From the NCBI GenBank assembly GCA_024233005.1, contig JACKQE010000018.1, positions 14,070 through 78,069 of the forward strand: a DNA stretch of 64,000 nt, read 5' to 3'. Within the stretch, counting starts at the first letter, position 1, and each line of letters opens with the position of its first letter. The notes beneath the pieces were generated by a model that did not search any database, had not been told where the DNA came from, and saw only the letters and a list, made by a program, of their open reading frames with translations. A program made the position numbers and the translations under genes. The stretch is from Akkermansiaceae bacterium (GTDB lineage: Bacteria; Verrucomicrobiota; Verrucomicrobiia; Verrucomicrobiales; DEV007). This document shows positions 52,771-61,080 of this stretch, in pieces.

Positions 52771-54150
52771 ATGCGCCCCGTCATCGCTCCTTCTTCCCTG
52801 GTGCTCGCGACTGTCCTCTCGCTCTGCTTCGCCGGATCCCTGACCGCTCAATCCGGCGATCCCAAGCCCAACATACTCGTCATCCTCATTGACGACATGG
52901 GATGGGGCGATGTCGGTTATCACAACCCGGCCCGGCACACTCCCAACATCGACCGGCTCGCCGCGGCCGGGGTCCGGTTGGAGCAACACTACGTGGCCTC
53001 CAGTTGCAGTCCAACCCGCGCCGCGTTTCACACCGGACGCTATTGGTCCAGATTCGGCTGCACCGCGCCTTCGAATCCGAGGGTCCTTCCCTTCGACACG
53101 TTCACCCTGCCCCGGGCGCTAAAACAGGCCGGCTATGAAACCTGCCTGACGGGCAAGTGGCACCTCGGATCTGATCCTGCGTGGAATCCCAATGTCTACG
53201 GCTACGATCATTCATATGGATCCCTCGCCGGAGGGGTCGGCCCCTACGATCATCGCTACAAAACCGGTCCCTACTCCAACACGTGGCACCGCGATGGACA
53301 CCTCATTGAGGAAAAAGGCCACGTCACCGACCTCATCACCAACGAAGCCGTCAACTGGATTGGAGAACGGGGCGACAAGCCCTGGTTCCTCTATGTGCCT
53401 TTTACGGCCGTCCATATTCCCGTTATGGAGGAAGAAAAGTGGCTCGCGGGCACGGAAAGCGAACCCGAGTTGAGCCGGCGCCACTTTCTGGCCTGCCTCG
53501 GCCACCTCGACTTCTCGATCGGCCGTCTCGTCGAGGCGGTGGAAAAAAGCGGGCATCAGGAAAACACGTTGATCGTCTTTTTCAGCGACAACGGTGCCTA
53601 TCCCAATGCGGTGAATGCGGACGACAAATACCCCGATGCCGAGGCCCAGTATCCCCACGGTCCGGCGGGCGGCACGAACCTCCCGCTTCGCGGCCAGAAA
53701 ACCCAGATTTACGAAGGAGGAATCCGGGTGCCTGCTTTTTTTTACTGGCCGGCCAAACTTCATCCCGGTGTGCGGAATTTTCCCACCCACGTCGTCGACC
53801 TGATGCCAACTCTCTGCGGTCTCGTCGGAGTCACGCCACCGGATCGGGTCAAATGGGACGGCCGTGACATTTGGCCGCTGGTCTCAGGCACTGAGGCGGT
53901 CCCGGAGCCGCGCCGCCTCTACTGGGTCAACGGAGGCTGGAAGGAGAGAGCGGTTCGCGAAGGCGACTGGAAGCTCATCGCTTCCGCCGATGGCAAGCGG
54001 AAGCAACTCTTCAACCTCGCGATCGACCCCAACGAAACGCAGGATCTCGCCTCCAGCCAAGCCGACAAGGTCGCCACCTTGAGCGCCGCCTTGGCGGAAG
54101 AATCGGCCAAAGACAAGGACGCGGTGCCGAATGACCAGGAAAATCCCTGA
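52771..54150 (+). CDS. Secreted type-I sulfatase
   Basis: The 459-residue product has a signal peptide (SSLVLATVLSLCFAGSLTAQ). PNILVILIDDMGWGDVGYHN supplies the first metal aspartates, and SSCSPTRAAFHTGR contains the C-x-P-x-R motif (Cys79) that is matured to formylglycine. LTGKWHLG and IVFFSDNGAYP carry further active-site residues. It is an arylsulfatase-like S1 enzyme; the substrate, probably a sulfated polysaccharide, is not known. A formylglycine-generating enzyme is not in the window. The ATG at 52771 starts the signal peptide (GGAG four bases upstream); the frame is open from 52606. The sialidase-SGNH gene diverges 225 bases away. Confidence 0.92.
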   Translation: MRPVIAPSSLVLATVLSLCFAGSLTAQSGDPKPNILVILIDDMGWGDVGYHNPARHTPNIDRLAAAGVRLEQHYVASSCSPTRAAFHTGRYWSRFGCTAPSNPRVLPFDTFTLPRALKQAGYETCLTGKWHLGSDPAWNPNVYGYDHSYGSLAGGVGPYDHRYKTGPYSNTWHRDGHLIEEKGHVTDLITNEAVNWIGERGDKPWFLYVPFTAVHIPVMEEEKWLAGTESEPELSRRHFLACLGHLDFSIGRLVEAVEKSGHQENTLIVFFSDNGAYPNAVNADDKYPDAEAQYPHGPAGGTNLPLRGQKTQIYEGGIRVPAFFYWPAKLHPGVRNFPTHVVDLMPTLCGLVGVTPPDRVKWDGRDIWPLVSGTEAVPEPRRLYWVNGGWKERAVREGDWKLIASADGKRKQLFNLAIDPNETQDLASSQADKVATLSAALAEESAKDKDAVPNDQENP

Positions 54151-54204
54151 TCCGGGGATCACTCCAAGCCTTGACGCGCCGCCCAAATGCCCCACCTTCC
54201 CGCC

Positions 54205-54975
54205 ATGTCATCAATTTCCCGCACTGCTCTTGTCACCGGAGCCAGCAAAGGCGTCGGCCGCGGCATCGCCCTGGGTCTGGCGCGGGCCGGCTGGGATGTC
54301 GCCATCAATTACCACCATGATGAAGCCGGAGCTCTCGATACCGCCGAGGCCGTCACTGCCCTGGGCCGGCGCAGTCTCACCGTGGCCGCCGACGTCGGCG
54401 ACCGCAGCCAGATGGAAGCCATGGTCGCCCGTGTGGTGGCGGAACTCGGTCGGCTCGACCTCATGGTCAACAACGCCGGTCGCCAAACCTGGGCACCTCT
54501 CCTCGATCTGGAGGAAGCAGACTGGGACCGCACCCTCAGGACCAATCTGAAAGGCACGTTTCTAGGCACTCAGGCCGCCGGCAGGGTCATGCGCGACCAG
54601 GGGGAAGGCGGCGTGATCATCAACATCGGATCGGGCGCCAACAAGTCTCCTTTCCCAAATCTGGCGGACTACTGTGCCTCCAAGGGGGGCATTGACGCGC
54701 TCACCCGTGTCGCGGCGGTGGAACTTGGTCCTCACGGCATCCGGGTCAACTGCGTCGCCCCCGGGGCCATTGAAATCGAGCGCACCCAACTGGAAAGCCC
54801 CGACTATGCCGGCACCTGGGGCGCCATCACCCCGCTCGGCAGAGTCGGCGTTCCAGCGGACATCGCCGCCGTCGTGACCTTTCTTGCCAGTCCGGAAGCG
54901 GATTTCACCACCGGCCAAACCGTCTACGTCGATGGCGGGCTCTGGACCAAGGCGCAATGGCCCTACCAGGGATGA
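54205..54975 (+). CDS. Short-chain dehydrogenase/reductase
   Basis: The 256-residue product has the classical SDR motifs: TGASKGVGRGIA (cofactor loop), LMVNNAGRQ, the catalytic Ser in NIGSGANKS and YCASKGGIDAL with the Tyr-x3-Lys. The C-terminus DFTTGQTVYVDGGLW is also standard. This matches FabG-like or glucose-1-dehydrogenase-like enzymes; NADP preference cannot be fixed from sequence. An ATG at 54187 is also possible but 54205 begins closer to the first strand. The next gene overlaps its stop by four bases (ATGA), so translation is coupled to the M24 peptidase. Confidence 0.88.
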   Translation: MSSISRTALVTGASKGVGRGIALGLARAGWDVAINYHHDEAGALDTAEAVTALGRRSLTVAADVGDRSQMEAMVARVVAELGRLDLMVNNAGRQTWAPLLDLEEADWDRTLRTNLKGTFLGTQAAGRVMRDQGEGGVIINIGSGANKSPFPNLADYCASKGGIDALTRVAAVELGPHGIRVNCVAPGAIEIERTQLESPDYAGTWGAITPLGRVGVPADIAAVVTFLASPEADFTTGQTVYVDGGLWTKAQWPYQG

Positions 54976-56078
54976 TCCCGCAGATGGCCACTCTGGATCC
55001 CACTTTTTGCAGGCTCCGCCAGGAGCGTCTCCGCGACCTGATGGCCGCTCAGGGAGTGGAGGCCTTCCTCACCACCCACCGGCACCACATCCATTGGGCG
55101 ACCGGACACTGGCACTCCCAACCGTTGACCAGTGTCGCCCTGCTAGTTTTCCGGGAAGGCCCGACGATTCTCGTGCTCCCGGATGAACCGGACAGCCCGC
55201 CTCTCGCCGATCGGGTCCTTTCCTACTCCGCCCAAAAAGTTTGCACCCTCATTGAGGACATGGACGCCGCCTCGGCTGCGGTCTTGGCACCGCACCTGGT
55301 TTCATTCCAGGAGGCGATCGGGGTCGCGGGAGCTGTCGCCCCTCCCTTTCTCGCCGCCTTGTCGCATCCTCCGCTCAATGTCACAACGGCCTTCCAAAGG
55401 CTCCGTCGCATCAAGGATCCGGACGAAATCAGGGCCCTCCGGCGCTGCATTGCCGCCACCGATGCCGTCTATGAGGAAGCCCGCCGCCTTTTGGTTCCCG
55501 GACTGACGGAAATCGCCCTCTTTGCCGCGCTCCAGGCTGCCGCCACCATCGCCGCAGGAGAACCTCTGAGCGGCTGGGGCAACGATTTCCAGTGCGGGTC
55601 TCCCGGGGGCCCGCCCCGCCACCGCCCGGCCAAATCGTCGGAGATCGCGGTGCTCGACATCGGCGTCGGCATCCAGGGTTACCGTTCAGATTTGTGCCGC
55701 AGTTTCGTCGTCGGGAGCGCTCCCAGCCAGGCCCAGCAGGAAGCCCATTCCCGCGTGGTCTCGGTTCTCCAGGAGGTGGAGGACCGGCTCCGTCCAGGCG
55801 TCTCCTGCCGAGATTTGTTCAATTTTGCCAAAGGCCGGCTCGATGGGTGGGAAGGCGGGGCGTTTTTTCACCACCTCGGCCATGGCATCGGTCTTGATGC
55901 CCATGAAGTTCCCCGGCTCAATCCCCAGTGGAACGATACCTTGGCCAGCGGGGATGTCATCGCGGTCGAGCCGGGAATCTATCGCGAGGACCTGCGCGCC
56001 GGACTCCGCCTCGAACAAAATTACCTGATCACCCCGGATGGGGCGGAACGTCTCTCCCACTACCCGCTCGATCTGTGA
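54972..56078 (+). CDS. Xaa-Pro peptidase-like protein (M24 family)
   Basis: The 368-residue product has an N-terminal creatinase-like domain and a C-terminal pita-bread domain with the five metal ligands: Asp pair in LDIGVGIQGYRSDLC, His in HHLGHGIGLDAHE, Glu in IAVEPGIY and Glu in RLEQNYLIT. It is a typical aminopeptidase P/Xaa-Pro dipeptidase or related enzyme. The ATG at 54972 overlaps the SDR stop; ATGs at 54957 and 54984 are alternatives. Cytosolic, no signal peptide. Its link to the SDR is by position only. Confidence 0.9.
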   Translation: MIPQMATLDPTFCRLRQERLRDLMAAQGVEAFLTTHRHHIHWATGHWHSQPLTSVALLVFREGPTILVLPDEPDSPPLADRVLSYSAQKVCTLIEDMDAASAAVLAPHLVSFQEAIGVAGAVAPPFLAALSHPPLNVTTAFQRLRRIKDPDEIRALRRCIAATDAVYEEARRLLVPGLTEIALFAALQAAATIAAGEPLSGWGNDFQCGSPGGPPRHRPAKSSEIAVLDIGVGIQGYRSDLCRSFVVGSAPSQAQQEAHSRVVSVLQEVEDRLRPGVSCRDLFNFAKGRLDGWEGGAFFHHLGHGIGLDAHEVPRLNPQWNDTLASGDVIAVEPGIYREDLRAGLRLEQNYLITPDGAERLSHYPLDL

Positions 56079-56194
56079 AGCCAACCAACAACTCTGTCAT
56101 TATTGCTTGACTCCCGTTCTGGTTCTGCTGTTTTGAGGGGCAGATCATTTCTTCATTTTCCATTGTCCCAAGGCCTGCTATCCGTCCCTTCCAG

Positions 56195-56662
56195 ATGAAA
56201 CTCTCCTTCGACCAAGCCGTCCGCCTGATCCGGGAAAAGGACCGCCGATTTGATGTCGATGCGTTTTCGTTCCTCCGGGATTCCTTGGATTTCACCGTCA
56301 AAAAACTCCGCGGCGAAATCGCCGGGACCCACGTCAACGGTCGTGAACTGCTGCTGGGGTTTCGTGACTATGCCCTGAAAGAATTCGGTCCGATGGCCGG
56401 CACCGTGCTCCGCAGCTGGGGCCTGAACCGCTGCCAGGACGTCGGGGATATGGTGTTTCACCTCATCGAACTCGGCGTATTTGGCCGTTCAGAGTCGGAC
56501 AAACCGGAAGATTTCGCGGATATCTACGATTTTGACGATGCTTTCCGCATGCCCTTCCGTCCCCGTCGGCTCATTCACGGACTTCCCCAAGGCGCCACCT
56601 ACCGCAGCGTGCAGCCTTCGCCATTGGAGTCGATGGAGCAGGGCGGGGCTCCCACTCTCTGA
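56195..56662 (+). CDS. Minf_1886-type protein restricted to Verrucomicrobia/Planctomycetes
   Basis: The 155-residue product has no transmembrane segment. The stretches YALKEFGPMAGTVLRSWGLNRCQDVGDMVFHLIE and ESDKPEDFADIYDFDDAF are the conserved core of a small family I know from these phyla as Minf_1886 family (TIGR04138-like). Function is unknown; the family seems restricted to the PVC group, so it supports the taxonomic guess. It stands alone between the M24 gene and the convergent Roadblock pair. Confidence 0.8.
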   Translation: MKLSFDQAVRLIREKDRRFDVDAFSFLRDSLDFTVKKLRGEIAGTHVNGRELLLGFRDYALKEFGPMAGTVLRSWGLNRCQDVGDMVFHLIELGVFGRSESDKPEDFADIYDFDDAFRMPFRPRRLIHGLPQGATYRSVQPSPLESMEQGGAPTL

Positions 56663-56692
56663 CCTTTTCATAGGAGCAGCCCTCCCGCAGAA

Positions 56693-57520
56693 TCAGAATT
56701 TTCGGATCACGCGGGGAACCCGGGGCGGAGGAAGGGTGGACTCCGGTTGGCTGGGGGCCAACTTGGCCATGCGACCGGCGGCGCTCAAGCCATCGTCATC
56801 CGGCTCCGCCACCGGAGGCACCGGACGCAGGGGTTTCAGCGCGGGAGCGACTCGTGTCACCGGGTTGGCCACCGCCACACGACCAGTGGTCCTGCCCGGA
56901 ATTGGCCGGGGAGAAGAAAGCGAAGCAGGACCGGGAACAGGAGCAGCCGGAGCAGCGATGAAATCGGATTCATTTTCACTCACCGGTACCGGTGGCAAAG
57001 GAGCCATTTCGAGGGGCGCCGGTTCAGTGACCGGAGGAATCACCAACGCGGGAGGGTCCAGCCGCGGAGGTCCTGGTTGCAGGATGTCCGCCGCAGGCTG
57101 GACAGGCGCCGTGACTCCGGTGACGGCGGGTCGCGGACTGGCCATTCCGGGGCGCCGCCCTTCGGACATCGCGATCACTGCCAACGCAGTCTGGTAATCG
57201 ACGATGAACGCTCTGGAGGCCTTGGCAATGAAATCGACCTCGTCATCCCGCATGTGGAACACCACCAGACGCAGTTCGGCATCGGCCACCACCACGGAAT
57301 TTCCCCCGTCAAAGCCGAAGGCCATCTGGTCAATATGACGGTTCTGGCCTTGATAATGGAGAAGAATATCGTCGATGACCCCGATGAAATCCGCCACCCG
57401 TTCTTCCGAGAAGGGGAACAGATTGTAAATGATTTCGCGCCCCCGAGCCAGACAAAGCCCCGACACGGTGCCGGACTTGCGAAGCATCTGGAGAGGTTTT
57501 TCGAGTGATTCGATGTTCAT
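56693..57520 (-). CDS. Roadblock/LC7-like domain protein with Pro-rich tail
   Basis: The first 115 residues look like a Roadblock/longin-type fold (GTVSGLCLARGREIIYNLFPFSEERVADFIGVIDDIL, then MAFGFDGGNSVVVADAELRLVVFHM), a platform that binds small GTPases or oligomerises. The remaining 160 residues are Pro/Ala-rich and likely disordered, ending in a basic stretch (RVPRVIRKF). Its start overlaps the stop of the 120-residue gene upstream (ATGA at 57517-57520), so the two proteins are coupled. No MglA-like GTPase is in the window. I infer a regulatory or scaffold role; this is not established. Confidence 0.6.
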   Translation of the reverse strand: MNIESLEKPLQMLRKSGTVSGLCLARGREIIYNLFPFSEERVADFIGVIDDILLHYQGQNRHIDQMAFGFDGGNSVVVADAELRLVVFHMRDDEVDFIAKASRAFIVDYQTALAVIAMSEGRRPGMASPRPAVTGVTAPVQPAADILQPGPPRLDPPALVIPPVTEPAPLEMAPLPPVPVSENESDFIAAPAAPVPGPASLSSPRPIPGRTTGRVAVANPVTRVAPALKPLRPVPPVAEPDDDGLSAAGRMAKLAPSQPESTLPPPRVPRVIRKF

Positions 57521-57882
57521 TCGTTTAAAAATTCATTCATCGCGGCCAACATTTCCCGCATCGGAAGCCGTCGGTTCACCATGGTGCCCACCAGTTCAGG
57601 ACGGGACGGATGCGAGTTCGGATCGAACCGGTAGCCAAACGCTGAATCTCCCTCGTAAAATAGGGCGTACGAGATGGCCTGCATTTCCAGGCGCTCCCCC
57701 ACAATTTGACTGCATTCCTGCAAGGTCATCAAATCCTCGGCAAATTTCTCGGTGTCCTCCCGCCCGGTGCGTCCCCGGGCGGAGCCTGCCGCGGCTCTGA
57801 AGAAACGCGGAATCCGGCGTTCCAGGGCATCTCTCAGCATTTCGTTCTGATCGCTGAGTGTGCTGTTGTGGGTATCCTCCAT
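57517..57882 (-). CDS. Small protein coupled to the Roadblock-like gene
   Basis: The 120-residue product has an acidic start (MEDTHNSTLSDQNEMLRDAL), a basic stretch (RRIPRFFRAAAGSARGR) and a mixed alpha/beta part (LEMQAISYALFYEGDSAFGYRFDP). I recognise no family; the last part may be a shortened longin-like unit. Overlap with the Roadblock-like gene suggests that the two proteins act together. The ATG at 57882 is preferred; the frame is open further to 57975 through an AT-rich stretch that is more likely promoter. Divergent from ald with 231 bases between. Confidence 0.6.
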   Translation of the reverse strand: MEDTHNSTLSDQNEMLRDALERRIPRFFRAAAGSARGRTGREDTEKFAEDLMTLQECSQIVGERLEMQAISYALFYEGDSAFGYRFDPNSHPSRPELVGTMVNRRLPMREMLAAMNEFLNE

Positions 57883-58113
57883 GCGGCGCAATTTACAGGG
57901 GAAAGGGCCGTTGAAAATGCCAAATTTTATTGCTTTTGTCGACCAAGATCTCTCTTTTTTTATAAAATTTCTCAAATCTGAAAGTCATCAACAAAAGTAA
58001 GGAACCTAAACCTGGGATCCAAGCTTCGAAACCGCCTCAGATGGATTGGCCCGTTGCAAAGTCACCAGCAACGGCACTTGCGGGCGGGATCGGAATCCGG
58101 TACGATTCTCCTC

Positions 58114-59244
58114 ATGCTGCGCTCCATTATCGGCGTCCCGAAGGAAATCAAAGCCCAGGAAAACCGCGTCGCTCTGACGCCGTCTGCGGCCTGGCAACTG
58201 GTCAAAAACGGCCACACGGTGCTGGTGGAGCGCGAGGCCGGAGCCGGATCCGGATACTCCACCGAGGAATACGCCACTGCCGGGTGTCGGATCTTGGAGA
58301 CTGCGCAAGAAATTTTTGACCAAGCCGACATCCTCATCAAGGTCAAGGAACCGCAGCCTGCGGAGATCCCACGGCTGCGACCGGGACAGATTTTGTTCAC
58401 CTACCTCCATCTCGCGGCAAACCTCGAACTCACCGAAAGCCTGACCGCCACCGGGTGCACCGCCATCGCTTACGAAACCATTGAGGTCAACCACCGGCTG
58501 CCTCTGCTCGAACCGATGAGTGAGATCGCAGGATGCATGTCGGTCATGGTGGGCGCCTATCATCTGGGCCGGCACCACGGAGGCCGGGGCATCCTCCTCG
58601 GCGGGGTGCCGGGCGTTCTCCCGGGCAAGGTCGTGGTGATCGGAGGCGGGACCGCAGGGGTCAATGCCGCCCGGGTCGCGACCGGCATCGGTGCGGATGT
58701 CACTATCCTCGAAGTCGATCTGGAGCGCATGCGCTTCCTCGACATCACCATGCATACCGCCCACACTTTGTATTCGAGCGAGGCCGGATTGATGGAACTG
58801 TTGCCGCATGTCGATCTGGTGATCGGTGCCGTGCTCGTCCCCGGGGCCCGTGCCCCCAAGCTCATCACCCGGGAAATGCTGAAACTCATGCCGGCCGGCA
58901 GTGTTCTGGTGGACATCGCGGTGGATCAAGGAGGCTGTGCCGAAACCACCCGTCCGACAACGCATTCCCAACCTACCTTTGTCGAGGAAGGGGTCATCCA
59001 CTACTGCGTCGCCAATATGCCCGGTGCCTATGCCAGGACCGCCACGCAGGCCCTGAACAACGTGACCCACCGCTATCTCCATCTCCTTGCGGAACGCGGC
59101 CTCGTCGAGGCCTGTCGCCTGAAACCGGAACTCCTCGGCGGGATCAACTGCCATGGAGGTCTCCTGACCTGCCAACCGGTCGCCGACGCCCATGGCCTCC
59201 CTTGGACGGCGGTAGGTGATTTGCCGGGCTTTCTCCCCTCATGA
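58114..59244 (+). CDS. ald: Alanine dehydrogenase
   Basis: The enzyme interconverts L-alanine and pyruvate with NAD. The 376-residue product opens IIGVPKEIKAQENRVALTP, has DILIKVKEPQ with the substrate lysine, GCMSVMVGAYHLG, the NAD loop VVVIGGGTAGVNAARVA and VLVDIAVDQGGCAETTRPTTHS, all Ald motifs. The start at 58114 is chosen for the conserved opening; the frame is open from 58054. The stop overlaps the next ATG by four bases. The 231 bases upstream are AT-rich at 57895-58010 and must carry promoters for both directions. Confidence 0.95.
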   Translation: MLRSIIGVPKEIKAQENRVALTPSAAWQLVKNGHTVLVEREAGAGSGYSTEEYATAGCRILETAQEIFDQADILIKVKEPQPAEIPRLRPGQILFTYLHLAANLELTESLTATGCTAIAYETIEVNHRLPLLEPMSEIAGCMSVMVGAYHLGRHHGGRGILLGGVPGVLPGKVVVIGGGTAGVNAARVATGIGADVTILEVDLERMRFLDITMHTAHTLYSSEAGLMELLPHVDLVIGAVLVPGARAPKLITREMLKLMPAGSVLVDIAVDQGGCAETTRPTTHSQPTFVEEGVIHYCVANMPGAYARTATQALNNVTHRYLHLLAERGLVEACRLKPELLGGINCHGGLLTCQPVADAHGLPWTAVGDLPGFLPS

Positions 59245-59963
59245 CCACCACCATCCATCTCCTCTCAGGGCCGCGCAATGTCAGCACTGCTCTGATGTAT
59301 TCCTTTGCCCAGAGGCCGGACACTGCCGTGGTGGACGAACCGCTCTACGGCCACTATCTCCTCCATACCCGGGCACCCCAACCGCATTGCGAGGAACTGA
59401 TCGAGATCCTGGAAACGGACGGCGCCAAGATCGTCCGCGACATCATCCTCAGCCCCCCTCCCGGCAAGACGGTCTATTTCATCAAAAACATGGCCCACCA
59501 CCTGCTGAACCTGGATGATTCCTTCCTCGAAAAGGTGACCAATGTCTTCTTGATCCGCGACCCTGTGCAAATGCTGCCGTCCCTGATCCATCAGATTGAC
59601 TCCCCCACCCCGCGCGATGCGGCTTATGAAAGCCAGGCCAACGCCTTCCAGCGGCTCAAAGCGGCCGGTCAATCCCCCGTCGTGATCGACTCGCGTGAAT
59701 TGTTGCTGGATCCCGAAGGGGTGCTTCGGGAACTGTGCCTGCGCACCGGGATCCCGTTTCTTCCGGGAATGCTCGCCTGGGAGGCCGGTCCCCGGCCCGA
59801 GGACGGCGCTTGGGCGCGCTGGTGGTACCACAATGTGCACGCCAGCACCGGATTCCAACCGTTCAAGGAGAAGTCCGAACCGTTCCCGGAACGGTTGCGT
59901 CCCCTTCTCGAGGAATGCCTCCCGCATTACGAAGCGCTCCGGGCGGAGGCGCTGAGGCCCTAG
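59241..59963 (+). CDS. Sulfotransferase-like protein coupled to ald
   Basis: The 240-residue product begins IHLLSGPRNVSTALMYSFAQR, which fits the PAPS 5'-phosphosulfate loop of sulfotransferases (x-G-x-x-R-S/T). VFLIRDPVQMLPSLIHQ matches the 3'-phosphate-binding strand with Arg and Asp. The family includes proteins in bacteria and plants whose substrate is unknown. Its ATG overlaps the ald stop (59241-59244), so both are translated from one mRNA. Its own stop overlaps the convergent ATPase gene by four bases. Confidence 0.7.
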   Translation: MTTTIHLLSGPRNVSTALMYSFAQRPDTAVVDEPLYGHYLLHTRAPQPHCEELIEILETDGAKIVRDIILSPPPGKTVYFIKNMAHHLLNLDDSFLEKVTNVFLIRDPVQMLPSLIHQIDSPTPRDAAYESQANAFQRLKAAGQSPVVIDSRELLLDPEGVLRELCLRTGIPFLPGMLAWEAGPRPEDGAWARWWYHNVHASTGFQPFKEKSEPFPERLRPLLEECLPHYEALRAEALRP

Positions 59964-61048
59964 GCTCTCCCCACCACCACCACATCGTCGGCATCCCACT
60001 GCAGCAGCACCTCGTCACCGCGTTCCCATTCCGGCTCGCCTTCTTCGTGCGGCTCGGTGACCTGCCAGATGTCCTCTCCCACCCGAACCCGGTAGCGGGT
60101 TTGCGAGCCTAGATAAACAGCGGTCTCGACCACTCCGATCGTGCCCGTCCCCTCCCCTGCTTTGACAACGCGGAGTCGTTCGGGACGCAGGCTGAGATGG
60201 ACCCGTTCCCCCACCGAAAACGTCCCCGTCTGGCAGGGCAGGAAAAGGTGCCCCCGGGAGGAGAGATCAATCCGGATTCCCTCCGCCTCAATTGTCAGGA
60301 CCGTGCCCTCCCAGAGATTGGTCTCCCCGATGAAAGTGGCGACAAAGGGATTGGTGGGCGCCTCATAAATCTCCCGCGGCTCGCCGAGTTGCTCGATCCT
60401 CCCCCGGTTCATCACCGCGATGCGACAACTGATGCCCATGGCCTCATCCTGATCATGGGTCACATAGAGAAAAGTCGTTCCGATCTCGTCGTGCAGCGCG
60501 CTGAGCTCGGCAAGGAGCCGCTGGCGGAGTTTCAAATCGAGCGCCGCGAGAGGCTCGTCGAGCAGGAGCACCCGGGGACGGTTCACCAGAGCCCGGGCAA
60601 TGGCGACACGCTGGCGTTGACCTCCGCTGATTTCATGAGGGAATTTGTCCTCGTGCCCGCCGAGATCCACCAGGTCCACCATGCGTTCCACCGCGCCCCG
60701 GATCTCCGCACGCGGGCGGCGCGCCATTTTCAGACCGAAGGCGATGTTGTCCCGGATCGACAGATGGGGAAACAGCGCATAGTTCTGGAACACGGTGTTC
60801 ACGGGGCGCTGCTCCGGGGGCAGACCGCTGATGTCGCGTCCCTCGAGGAGAATGCGCCCCTCGTCGGGATGAATAAACCCGGCCACCATTCGCAACAGGG
60901 TGGTCTTCCCGCAACCGCTCGGGCCCAGCAGTGAAAAAATCTCGCCCTGCCGGATTTCCAGGGACACCCGATCCACCGCGGGAACGTCGCGGAAGCGCTT
61001 GGTGATACCTTCGAAGGTGAGAAACCCGGCCATGTCGGCAGGTATCAT
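59960..61048 (-). CDS. ABC transporter ATP-binding protein, PotA/FbpC type
   Basis: The product of about 362 residues has Walker A GPSGCGKTT, Q-loop VFQNYALFPHLSI, signature ISGGQRQRVAIARAL, Walker B VLLLDEPLAALD and switch VTHDQDEAM, then a C-terminal TOBE domain (SLRPERLRVV near residue 285). It fits importers for polyamines, iron or sugars such as PotA, FbpC or ThuK; the permeases and binding protein are not in the window. ATGs at 61072, 61048 and 61033 are possible; the last lies closest to the conserved start. It follows aroE on the minus strand with about 30 bases between. Confidence 0.9.
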   Translation of the reverse strand: MIPADMAGFLTFEGITKRFRDVPAVDRVSLEIRQGEIFSLLGPSGCGKTTLLRMVAGFIHPDEGRILLEGRDISGLPPEQRPVNTVFQNYALFPHLSIRDNIAFGLKMARRPRAEIRGAVERMVDLVDLGGHEDKFPHEISGGQRQRVAIARALVNRPRVLLLDEPLAALDLKLRQRLLAELSALHDEIGTTFLYVTHDQDEAMGISCRIAVMNRGRIEQLGEPREIYEAPTNPFVATFIGETNLWEGTVLTIEAEGIRIDLSSRGHLFLPCQTGTFSVGERVHLSLRPERLRVVKAGEGTGTIGVVETAVYLGSQTRYRVRVGEDIWQVTEPHEEGEPEWERGDEVLLQWDADDVVVVGRA

Positions 61049-61080
61049 GCCGCACCCGCCGCGAGATGCCATGGGAAAAT

